Of a DNA stretch of 64,000 bases, positions 1 through 7,774 are shown piece after piece. Source of the stretch: Mesoflavibacter sp037029465 (GTDB lineage Bacteria > Bacteroidota > Bacteroidia > Flavobacteriales > Flavobacteriaceae). The stretch is from positions 124,001 to 188,000 of the forward strand of contig NZ_JAYMEM010000009.1 in NCBI RefSeq assembly GCF_037029465.1. Reading direction: 5' to 3'. Position numbers and translations under genes: made by a program. The notes beneath the pieces were generated by a model. It was given only the letters and a program-made list of their open reading frames with translations, was not told the DNA's origin and did no database searches. Every line of letters starts with the position of its first letter. Position 1 is the first letter of the stretch.

Positions 1-1
1 T

Positions 2-1315
2 GCTACGGCAGGAAGTGATGCTTTTGGTTTTTATCCTAATGTAAATGCTACATCACAAATACCAACTGTGTTAGATGCGCAATACGCAAGTCCAACAGAA
101 GGACAATTAGTTTTAGCCAAGTATGATCAATATACTGAAACACCTGTAGTAGGTTTAGCGGACTTAGTTAGTTATGATTTTGCAGGAAGTATGGAAGGAT
201 GGACTATAGTAGAAGAATTTGGAGGTGATGATGTTTGGACATCTCAAAGCGGATATGTACAAGCTAACGGTTATTTTGGAACTCAAATAGCAAATATAGA
301 ATGGTTAGTATCTCCGTCAATAGATTTGAGTGGAGAAAGTGATCTTAAATTTCAGATTTCACAAGCAATTAATTATGCTGGTGATTTAGGTTTAATAAAA
401 ATCCTTGTTTCAACTGATTACTCTAATGATGTAACTACAGCAACTTGGGATGAAATTAATTTAGCAAATTCTCCAGCTGGAAATAGTAATGATATGATTT
501 TATCAGAAGATTATGATTTTTCAGCTTATGATGGTCAAATAATAAATGTTGCTTTTAAGTATGAATCGACTAACTCTGACGCAGCAAGATGGAGAATAGA
601 AAGTATGGCAATAAAAACTCTAGGAGCAACAGGTGACACAAACTCTAAAGGAGAATACTTTATGTATTCTGGAGGTGCTTGGGAAGCTGTAGAAGGAGTT
701 TATTATTTAAGTTCTGCAGATTTTGATTCAATGGGAGAAGCTTCTGGACAACCAGGTCAATATAATAACTTTAGTAGCTCTGTTTCGCCAGATAATTATT
801 TACCAACATTCTTAGAATTAACTTTCCCTTACGCTCAGGAAGAAGAAGAATTATTTGTAATCTACGACTACTACTCTAGTTCATCAGGAGCGCAAATAAG
901 AGGGAATTTATACACTTATTTAGGCGGAGTGTGGAATGCACATCAATCTACTATTGAAACATCATTACAGTTTGGTTTTGATGATGGAGAATGGATACCA
1001 GATAACACTATTAGATACACAATTAGCACACTAGAATTTGACTATATTGAAACTAATTATGCTGCTGAAGTAGGATTTGAAGCACCAGTAGCTAGTATGG
1101 CTAATTATGGTAATTTTGATAGAAGATCAAGTAACCCGGCATATTGGAGTGATGATATGCTTTTAACTGTTTTCGCAGATCTATTGAATAATGTAATTGA
1201 TCCAACTGCAGAAGATGAGCAAAAGTATGTGATGATTTTTGATATCTATGATGGTAGTAATGGAACAGAAGAAATGGCACTTATTAAAGTAGCTGGAGAA
1301 TGGCAGTTACAATAA
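2..1315 (+). CDS. 3' part of a secreted/surface protein with choice-of-anchor J-like domain (partial)
   Basis: The reading frame is open from the first bases of the window, so the true start lies upstream; a GTG at 68 is internal. Residues encoded by about 170-630 look like a jelly-roll 'choice-of-anchor J' module: an FAGSMEGW opening, a WLVSPSIDLSG strand and a WRIESMAIKTLG end. The DUF5689 lipoprotein near 6 kb has the same kind of module (NNWTTYSV, DWLISLPIDLSS). The rest of the protein is acidic and rich in Tyr, Ser and Asn, with weak internal similarity between YSGGAWEAV, YLGGVWNAH and KVAGEWQLQ. There are no enzyme motifs. The gene ends at a strong terminator. I infer a surface-exposed or secreted binding protein; the family of the N-terminal part cannot be seen. 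Confidence 0.75.
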   Translation, partial: ATAGSDAFGFYPNVNATSQIPTVLDAQYASPTEGQLVLAKYDQYTETPVVGLADLVSYDFAGSMEGWTIVEEFGGDDVWTSQSGYVQANGYFGTQIANIEWLVSPSIDLSGESDLKFQISQAINYAGDLGLIKILVSTDYSNDVTTATWDEINLANSPAGNSNDMILSEDYDFSAYDGQIINVAFKYESTNSDAARWRIESMAIKTLGATGDTNSKGEYFMYSGGAWEAVEGVYYLSSADFDSMGEASGQPGQYNNFSSSVSPDNYLPTFLELTFPYAQEEEELFVIYDYYSSSSGAQIRGNLYTYLGGVWNAHQSTIETSLQFGFDDGEWIPDNTIRYTISTLEFDYIETNYAAEVGFEAPVASMANYGNFDRRSSNPAYWSDDMLLTVFADLLNNVIDPTAEDEQKYVMIFDIYDGSNGTEEMALIKVAGEWQLQ

Positions 1316-1340
1316 AATATCTACATAAATAATTTATAAA

Positions 1341-1367
1341 ACCGCTTCTATCAGAAGCGGTTTTTTT
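1341..1367 (+). terminator. Rho-independent terminator
   Basis: A 9-bp perfect stem (ACCGCTTCT / AGAAGCGGT) with a 3-nt loop is followed by seven T. It ends the partial gene at the left edge. Confidence 0.9.
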
Positions 1368-1418
1368 ATACAATATAATTACTACCTTTATACCTTAACT
1401 AATTAAATAAAATTATAT

Positions 1419-1847
1419 ATGTATTCAACTGTAAAAATGTTACACTCTTATTGGGCATATTTAGTGTTTTTTATGCTTGTTATCGCAACTATAAACGCAC
1501 TATATAAAACCTTTACAAATAAAGAATATGAAGCAAGAGATTTTAGAATTTCTTTGTTTACCTTAATTGTTTCTCATATTCAACTTTTAATAGGAATTAT
1601 TTTATGGTTTGCTTCTGATTATTTTGGAGAAATGAGTATGGGAGAAATTATGAAAAATAGTGCTATGCGCAATGTAGCTGTAGAGCATCCTGTTGCTATG
1701 TTACTAGCTATTACTTTTATTACTATTGGATATTCTAAGCATAAAAAGAAGCTAACTTCTGCTAAAAAACTTAAAACGATAGCAGTATTTTATACTTTAG
1801 CATTAATTTTAGTATTGGTAAAAATACCGTGGAGTACATGGTTTTAA
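1419..1847 (+). CDS. Small four-helix membrane protein, cytochrome b-like (unknown function)
   Basis: The 142-residue protein has four hydrophobic stretches, at about residues 8-28, 44-65, 87-105 and 117-138, and little else. Histidines lie inside or next to helices (H9, about H52 and about H90). That is probably why relatives in flavobacteria are sometimes labelled 'cytochrome B', but I see no complete heme-binding pattern. Loops are Lys-rich, as expected for cytoplasmic sides. The gene stands alone between two terminators, so it is a single transcription unit. I would call it an uncharacterised inner-membrane protein. Confidence 0.75.
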   Translation: MYSTVKMLHSYWAYLVFFMLVIATINALYKTFTNKEYEARDFRISLFTLIVSHIQLLIGIILWFASDYFGEMSMGEIMKNSAMRNVAVEHPVAMLLAITFITIGYSKHKKKLTSAKKLKTIAVFYTLALILVLVKIPWSTWF

Positions 1848-1849
1848 AT

Positions 1850-1880
1850 AAAAAAGGCGAGCTATTAGCTCGCCTTTTTT
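1850..1880. terminator. Bidirectional terminator between convergent genes
   Basis: A perfect inverted repeat built on GGCGAGCTA / TAGCTCGCC is flanked by six A on the left and six T on the right. It can stop transcripts from both the membrane-protein gene and the converging endonuclease gene. Confidence 0.9.
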
Positions 1881-1899
1881 ATGTTTAAGAAGATAAGAT

Positions 1900-2994
1900 T
1901 TATTCCTCTTCTTTGTTTTTGTCTTTTTTGTTATCTTCCTTTACTTCCTTTATTAATTGTATATAAACAGGAAAGTGATCACTAAATCCGTCTGTAAAAT
2001 TACCATTAGAAAAGCTTCTTAACGGATAACCTTTATAACGACCTTCTTTATTTTCTAAATATTTTTTATTGTAAATACCAGCCTTAAAAAAAGTAAAGTT
2101 AGAATAGTCTTTTTCTAAAAAAGGTTTAGTAAACATGATTTGGTCGAATAAACTCCAAGCATCTCTGTATGCTGTTGTGCCTAAGCCTTCTTTTTTAAAC
2201 ATATCTATATAAGGATTATAAATACCTTTAAAGTCTACTTTGTCTTTGTTTCTTTCAGCTTTTAATACATCTTTTACACTCGCATTAGTTGGATCATCAT
2301 TTAAGTCTCCCATTGTAACTATTTTGGCATAAGGATCGATAGATTGTAAGCTGTCTATAATGCGTTTGTTAACTTTAGCTGCAGCAATTCTTTTAGGTCT
2401 ACTTCTTGCTTCTCCACCACTTCTAGAAGGCCAATGGTTTACAATAAAGTGCATTTTTTCTCCTTCAAGTTCACCAGTTACTAGTAATTGGTCTCTAGTG
2501 TTAATACGTTTACCAGAAATGTCGTCAATGATTTTTACAGTATGTGTACTTCTATTAGTTACTTGAAAAAACTTTTTTTGATAAATAAGAGCAACGTCTA
2601 TACCACGGTTGTCAGGAGATTCAAAATGTACAATACCATAATCTTTGGCTAATAATAAAGGATCGTTTACTACATCCTCTAATACATTTACATTTTCTAT
2701 TTCACATACACCAATAACTGTAGGAGAGTTATGGTTTAGGTCGCTACCAATATCTGCTAAAACTCTAGCCATGTTATGAACTTTTTTCTTATAAACTTCA
2801 GTGCGGTTTACTTTTAATTCCATCATTGGACTAGCTTCGTCGTTTTTATTTGGGTCATTAATAGTGTCAAATAAATTTTCAAGATTATAAAAAGCTACAG
2901 TATGCACTTTAAACTTCTTTTTCTCTTGCGCATTTACACTTAGTATACTAGTAAATAGTAGCGCAAATAGTAGGTAATTAAAATGTTTCATCAA
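1900..2994 (-). CDS. Secreted endonuclease/exonuclease/phosphatase family protein
   Basis: The 364-residue protein starts with a signal peptide (about residues 1-22, ending SVNAQ) and belongs to the EEP (DNase I-like) superfamily of metal-dependent phosphoesterases. Visible motifs, in order, are YNLENLFD near residue 36, CEIEN near 97 (metal-binding Glu), the NHWPSRSGG box near 187 (catalytic His region), GDLNDDPT near 229, and SDHFPV near 339 (the closing Asp-His pair). The C-terminus is a Lys/Glu tail. The family hydrolyses phosphodiester or phosphomonoester bonds; the substrate is not shown by sequence. It sits divergent to a TonB receptor and a DUF5689 lipoprotein. That suggests work on an external phosphorylated polymer such as DNA, which is an inference. 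Confidence 0.9.
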   Translation of the reverse strand: MMKHFNYLLFALLFTSILSVNAQEKKKFKVHTVAFYNLENLFDTINDPNKNDEASPMMELKVNRTEVYKKKVHNMARVLADIGSDLNHNSPTVIGVCEIENVNVLEDVVNDPLLLAKDYGIVHFESPDNRGIDVALIYQKKFFQVTNRSTHTVKIIDDISGKRINTRDQLLVTGELEGEKMHFIVNHWPSRSGGEARSRPKRIAAAKVNKRIIDSLQSIDPYAKIVTMGDLNDDPTNASVKDVLKAERNKDKVDFKGIYNPYIDMFKKEGLGTTAYRDAWSLFDQIMFTKPFLEKDYSNFTFFKAGIYNKKYLENKEGRYKGYPLRSFSNGNFTDGFSDHFPVYIQLIKEVKEDNKKDKNKEEE

Positions 2995-3038
2995 TTGTGT
3001 TTGTTACGTTTTTGTTATGTTATTTACAAAACTCCTGC

Positions 3039-3046
3039 CAAAAGTA
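3039..3046 (-). promoter_or_regulatory. -7 promoter box for the endonuclease gene
   Basis: On the minus strand this reads TACTTTTG, a perfect match to the Bacteroidetes -7 consensus TAnnTTTG, about 45 nt before the endonuclease start. No clear -33 TTG is present. Confidence 0.55.
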
Positions 3047-3066
3047 GATATTTATTATAAATAATG

Positions 3067-3074
3067 TAAATTTG
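3067..3074 (+). promoter_or_regulatory. -7 promoter box for the TonB receptor gene
   Basis: TAAATTTG followed by C matches TAnnTTTG and lies 59 nt upstream of the receptor start. With the minus-strand box 20 nt away it forms a compact divergent promoter pair. Confidence 0.6.
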
Positions 3075-3132
3075 CACGCCTTAAATAATAATTATTTAAT
3101 GCTAAAACAAAGTTTTAACAACAAATTCACTT

Positions 3133-5931
3133 ATGAAAAAAAGTTTTTTATTTTTCTTATTTGGAGTTTTTTCAACATTTACAATGCTTGCACAGCAAAC
3201 TATTGTAAAAGGTAGCGTAAAAGATGCAGTTACCAATGAACCAATTCCAAATGTAACAGTAACAATTGAAGAGTCTAACTTAACCACTCAAACAGATGGT
3301 TTTGGACAATTCGTTTTTAATCAAAACCTACCTTTAGGAGAACAAATCTTAAAGATTGAAAGAGATGATTACCAAGCAAAACGTTATCCTATCGTAGTTA
3401 ACGAAGGAAAAACATTAGACATTCAAGACATGACGCTTAATATCAAAATTGATAATGAGCAAGATTTATTTACCATTACACTATCTGATGATGAGTTAAA
3501 CGATGACACTAGTGGAGCAGATAATATCTCAGGACTTTTATCTTCATCACAAGATATCTTTCAGCGAACAGCTGCTTTTGAGTTTAGTTCTTCTTTCTTT
3601 AGAGTTAGAGGTTTAGATTCTGATAATGCAAAAGTGCTTATTAACGGTATCGAAATGAATAAGCAAGATACTGGTAGACCACAATGGAGTAATTGGGGAG
3701 GACTTAATGACGTTGTTCGTAATCAAGAGTTAACAACAGGTTTAGCGCCTTCAGCTTACACATTTGGTGGAGTTTTAGGAACGACAAATATTAATACACG
3801 CGCTTCTCAATACAGACGTGGTGGACGTATCACTTACTCTTCTTCTAATAGAAGTTATACTAATAGAGTTATGGCTAGTTATGCTTCTGGTTTAATGGAA
3901 GACGGTTGGGCTTACACCATTATGGCAGGAAGACGTTGGGGAGATGAAGGTTTTCAAGACGGAACATTATATGATGCAAACTCATTCTTTGCTTCAGTAG
4001 AAAAGAAAATAAACGATAAGCACAGCTTAAACTTTACTTCTATTTATGCACCAAATAGACGTGGTAAATCATCACCAAATACTCAAGAGGTTTATGACTT
4101 AAAAGGAATTAAGTATAACGAATATTGGGGATACTACAACGGTGAGAAGAAAAATTCTCGTATAAAGGAAGTTGTTGAGCCTATATTAATGTTAAACCAC
4201 TATTGGGATATTTCTGAAAAAACCAAGTTAAATACTAATGTTGGTTACCAATTTGGTAAAATTGGTAATAGTAGAATAGACCAAACTGGTGGAGCAAACC
4301 CAAGTCCAGCTTACTATCAAAACCTACCTAGTTATTTCTTAGAAGATGGTGATTTAGCTGGTGCCTATGAAGCTGAACAAAACTTTATTAATGATGGTCA
4401 GGTTGATTGGGATAGAATTATTGATGCTAACTTAACTAATAATATTTCTGGATCTTATGCAGCATATGCATTATATGAAGACAGAAATGACAATAAACAG
4501 TTTACAGTTAATTCAATTTTAAACTCTGAATTGAATCAAAATATACTTTTAACAGCAGCTGTTAACTATAAAAAATTAGATTCTGAAAACTTTGCTGAAA
4601 TTATTGACTTATTAGGAAGTCAAACAGGAGTTTTAAATATTGATAATTTTAGTCAAAATTATTTTGATGAAAATAATCCTGATTATGTAGCTTTCGAAGG
4701 TGATAAGTTTAGATATAATTATAACTTATATGTAAACGAATTATCTGGTTTTGCACAAGCACAATTTAAATACAATAAAGTAGACTTCTATTTAGGAGGT
4801 AGCATAACAAAAACAGATTACCAAAGAGAAGGTTTATACAGAAACGGAAATAATATTATTGACGGACAAGATAATTCTTTTGGTAAAGGAGATAAATTAG
4901 AGTTTACAGGTATAGGTGCTAAAGCAGGATTTACTTATAAAATTTCAGGTAAGCACTTATTAGACTTTAATGGAGGATATATAACTAAGGCTCCTTCAAT
5001 CCGTAACACATATACTAATTCAAGAGAAAGTCATGATTATGTAGGTGTTAGAAATGGTGAAAACGTACCAGAAATTGATATTACAGAAGAAAAAATAGCT
5101 TCTGTAGATGCAAGTTATATCTTTAGATCACCAACTGTTAAAGCTCGTTTAACAGGTTTCTACACAAAAATTGAAGATGCTAACGAAGTGTCATTCTTCT
5201 TCACTCAAGGTAGTACAACAGGATTTATTCAAGAAGTATTAGCAGGAGTAGATAAAAAGCATTTTGGTGCTGAATTAGGTCTTGAAGCTCAAGTGACACC
5301 TACAATTAAATTAAAAGGTGCTGCTTCAGTAGGACAATATACTTATGATAATAACCCATATTTATATATTAACTCAACTTCAGAAGACTTTTTAGTTCAA
5401 AATGACGAAGGAAATACAGATATCCTACTTAATGAAGTAACTACTTCAAATATGAAAGATTATAGAGTAGCAGGAGGACCGCAAACAGCTTACTCTGTAG
5501 GTTTTGAATATAGAGATCCAGATTACTGGTGGTTTGGTGCTACTGCAAACTTCTTTGATAATGCATATGTAGACGTAAGTCCACTTGCTAGATCAACAGA
5601 TTTTTATACAGATGCAGATGGTTTACCATATAATGATTACGATCCAACATTAGCTAAAGAATTACTTAGACAAGAAAAATTTGACAACTATATGGTTGTT
5701 AACTTAATTGGAGGTAAATCATGGAAAATTGGAGATAAGTACATTGGTTTCTTCGCAAGTGTAGGTAATTTATTAGATAAAAAATATAAAACAGGAGGTT
5801 ACGAGCAAGGTCGTAAAGCAGATTATAGAGCTTTAAGAGACGATGTTGCTTTAACAAAAAGAACTTTTGGACCTAAATATTGGTACGGACGTGGTACTAA
5901 TTACTTTGTAAATGTGTATCTTAGATTTTAA
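3133..5931 (+). CDS. TonB-dependent receptor with carboxypeptidase-like regulatory domain
   Basis: This 932-residue outer-membrane receptor has a signal peptide (about 1-20, ending MLAQQ). An N-terminal carboxypeptidase-regulatory-like beta domain follows (about 22-105: IVKGSVKDAVTNEPIPNVTV). A plug domain (about 125-250, with VRGLDSDNAKVLINGIEMN) leads into a beta-barrel that ends in the aromatic F of NVYLRF. Such receptors import ligands with energy from TonB-ExbBD. No SusD partner follows; instead a DUF5689 lipoprotein lies 39 nt downstream in the same direction. The ligand is unknown, and the divergent secreted phosphoesterase hints at nucleic acid or phosphate compounds. Confidence 0.92.
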   Translation: MKKSFLFFLFGVFSTFTMLAQQTIVKGSVKDAVTNEPIPNVTVTIEESNLTTQTDGFGQFVFNQNLPLGEQILKIERDDYQAKRYPIVVNEGKTLDIQDMTLNIKIDNEQDLFTITLSDDELNDDTSGADNISGLLSSSQDIFQRTAAFEFSSSFFRVRGLDSDNAKVLINGIEMNKQDTGRPQWSNWGGLNDVVRNQELTTGLAPSAYTFGGVLGTTNINTRASQYRRGGRITYSSSNRSYTNRVMASYASGLMEDGWAYTIMAGRRWGDEGFQDGTLYDANSFFASVEKKINDKHSLNFTSIYAPNRRGKSSPNTQEVYDLKGIKYNEYWGYYNGEKKNSRIKEVVEPILMLNHYWDISEKTKLNTNVGYQFGKIGNSRIDQTGGANPSPAYYQNLPSYFLEDGDLAGAYEAEQNFINDGQVDWDRIIDANLTNNISGSYAAYALYEDRNDNKQFTVNSILNSELNQNILLTAAVNYKKLDSENFAEIIDLLGSQTGVLNIDNFSQNYFDENNPDYVAFEGDKFRYNYNLYVNELSGFAQAQFKYNKVDFYLGGSITKTDYQREGLYRNGNNIIDGQDNSFGKGDKLEFTGIGAKAGFTYKISGKHLLDFNGGYITKAPSIRNTYTNSRESHDYVGVRNGENVPEIDITEEKIASVDASYIFRSPTVKARLTGFYTKIEDANEVSFFFTQGSTTGFIQEVLAGVDKKHFGAELGLEAQVTPTIKLKGAASVGQYTYDNNPYLYINSTSEDFLVQNDEGNTDILLNEVTTSNMKDYRVAGGPQTAYSVGFEYRDPDYWWFGATANFFDNAYVDVSPLARSTDFYTDADGLPYNDYDPTLAKELLRQEKFDNYMVVNLIGGKSWKIGDKYIGFFASVGNLLDKKYKTGGYEQGRKADYRALRDDVALTKRTFGPKYWYGRGTNYFVNVYLRF

Positions 5932-5970
5932 AAATTAGAAAAAGAAAAAATAATTAAAAACAGTATTAAA

Positions 5971-7332
5971 ATGAAAACGAACAAAATTTTAGCTATCATC
6001 TTATCAATGTTTTTTGCTATTGCAATAACATCTTGTGTAGAAGATGATGATTTTAGTGTACCTAATGCAACAGGTAATGAAGAAAATGCAAAATTAAATG
6101 ATTTATTAGCAAAAATAGATGCAGGTACGGTTGAGTTGCAAACGATTCAACAAGTTAGAAATAACTTTGTTCAATATGAAGCAATACAATTTGAATCAGA
6201 AATAGCTGTTAAGGGTTATGTTTCTTCAAGTGATGAAACAGGAAACTTTTACAAAGAATTTTTTATACAAGATGATCCAGTAAATCCTACAACTACATTA
6301 AAAGTAGTTTTAAATCAGGCAGATACTTATAATCAATTTAATAAAGGAAGAGAAGTATATATTTATCTAAAAGGATTATATATTGGTGAAACTAATACAG
6401 GTGATGATGTTGTTACTATAGGTGGTCAGTATGATGATTTTGATAGCGATGTTTTAGAGATGACTTCAAATCAAATTTCAAATCATTTATTTAGATCAAG
6501 TATAACAGAGACATTAGTGCCTGTTGAATTAAATCTTTCTGATGTTTCTGAATCTCATATAGGAATGTTTGTGAAATTAGTAGACGTTCAGTTTCCTGCT
6601 AGCTTAGAAGGTCAACCTTATGTTAATCCAATTGATGATTATGATTCTTCAAGACCTATAGAAAGTTGTTCTGAGTCTGCTACCTTCACTTTAGAGTCTA
6701 GTACTTTTGCTTCTTTTAAGAATAATTTATTACCAACTGATGGTAAAGGTTCAATTTCAGGCATCATTAACAAAACTTATGATGGTTATGATTTAGTTAT
6801 TAACTTAAATAGTACTGAAGATGTTATAATGGATGGATTAAGATGTGATCCACTATTTCAAGATTCATTTACTGCTGGTAATTTAAATAATTGGACAACT
6901 TATAGTGTTACAGGAGCTCAAGAATGGTATTATAATACCTTTGGTAACCCATCTGATAGTGCTACAATGTCTGGTTTTTCTGGAGGAGCAGTACAAAATG
7001 AAGATTGGTTAATTTCTTTACCTATAGATTTATCTTCAGTACCTAGTGCTTATTTATCATTTCAAAATGTAAAGCGTTATTCAGGTAATGACATAGAAGT
7101 GTTTTATTGCACAGATTACAACGGAGGTGATCCTACAACAGATGGTACTTGGGTTGCTTTGTCTCCTTCATTAGATACAAATACAGGTAGCTGGTCTTCA
7201 TGGACTGATTCAGGTGTTTTAGATGTATCTGCTGCTGCTGGAGGCAACTTATTTGTTGCAATTAAATATACATCAACAAGTTCAGCTGCTGCTACTTGGG
7301 AAATTGACAATGTTAAAGTTACTGTAGAATAA
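5971..7332 (+). CDS. DUF5689 surface lipoprotein with choice-of-anchor J domain
   Basis: The 453-residue precursor has a lipoprotein signal ending in AITSC, with the lipid-modified Cys at residue 22. Acidic residues follow at once (VEDDD), a pattern that in flavobacteria sends lipoproteins to the cell surface. Residues of about 40-290 fit DUF5689, whose N-terminal part looks like an OB-fold (AVKGYVSSSDETGNFYKEFF, then KVVLN and EVYIYLKGLYIG). Residues of about 295-453 form a choice-of-anchor J beta-sandwich ending in ATWEIDNVKVTVE. It is in an apparent operon with the TonB receptor, so a ligand-capturing role beside the receptor is likely. The OB-fold makes nucleic acid binding plausible but unproven. 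Confidence 0.85.
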   Translation: MKTNKILAIILSMFFAIAITSCVEDDDFSVPNATGNEENAKLNDLLAKIDAGTVELQTIQQVRNNFVQYEAIQFESEIAVKGYVSSSDETGNFYKEFFIQDDPVNPTTTLKVVLNQADTYNQFNKGREVYIYLKGLYIGETNTGDDVVTIGGQYDDFDSDVLEMTSNQISNHLFRSSITETLVPVELNLSDVSESHIGMFVKLVDVQFPASLEGQPYVNPIDDYDSSRPIESCSESATFTLESSTFASFKNNLLPTDGKGSISGIINKTYDGYDLVINLNSTEDVIMDGLRCDPLFQDSFTAGNLNNWTTYSVTGAQEWYYNTFGNPSDSATMSGFSGGAVQNEDWLISLPIDLSSVPSAYLSFQNVKRYSGNDIEVFYCTDYNGGDPTTDGTWVALSPSLDTNTGSWSSWTDSGVLDVSAAAGGNLFVAIKYTSTSSAAATWEIDNVKVTVE

Positions 7333-7360
7333 TAAATTCTTAAGAACCTTAATAAATAAA

Positions 7361-7387
7361 AAAACCTGCTATCTTTAGCAGGTTTTT
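7361..7387 (+). terminator. Rho-independent terminator
   Basis: A stem AAACCTGCTA / TAGCAGGTTT with a short loop runs into seven T. It closes the receptor-lipoprotein operon. The next ATG follows only 13 nt later, so that gene either has its own very short leader or depends on read-through. Confidence 0.85.
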
Positions 7388-7399
7388 TTATATAAACTC

Positions 7400-7774
7400 A
7401 TGACAACATTTGACCAGTTTTTCTTTGCTATATTTTCTGCATTTAAACCTAAGTTTAAGCAAAAAGCTAATAGTATTGCTTTAATATACATTTCACTTCT
7501 TCAAATCGCTTTATTGTTTGTTGTAGGTGTGTTTTTTGTAACATTTCTTAGTAAAATGCATGTTAAAACAATGTCTATTTCTAATATGTGGACATTATTC
7601 ATCATATTTTCAATAGTGCTTCATTTAAAAAACTGGATGAAATACAACGGTAAAAGCAGAAAGGTTTTAAACGCAAAATTCAACAAAAGTAAAAATAGTT
7701 ATAGCATAAGTATACTTTTGTTATTACCTGTTATTTGTACAGTTCTAGGTATAATAATATTAAAAGCTTTTTAA
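7400..7774 (+). CDS. Small membrane protein of unknown function
   Basis: The 124-residue protein is predicted by eye to have three membrane segments, at about residues 27-50, 58-76 and 99-121, separated by Lys/Asn-rich loops. I recognise no family motif. The gene overlaps the stop codon of the convergent tex gene by 4 nt, and its start is just behind a terminator. Base composition matches its neighbours. Existence as a gene is likely because hydrophobic periodicity runs across the whole frame. Confidence 0.6.
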   Translation: MTTFDQFFFAIFSAFKPKFKQKANSIALIYISLLQIALLFVVGVFFVTFLSKMHVKTMSISNMWTLFIIFSIVLHLKNWMKYNGKSRKVLNAKFNKSKNSYSISILLLLPVICTVLGIIILKAF

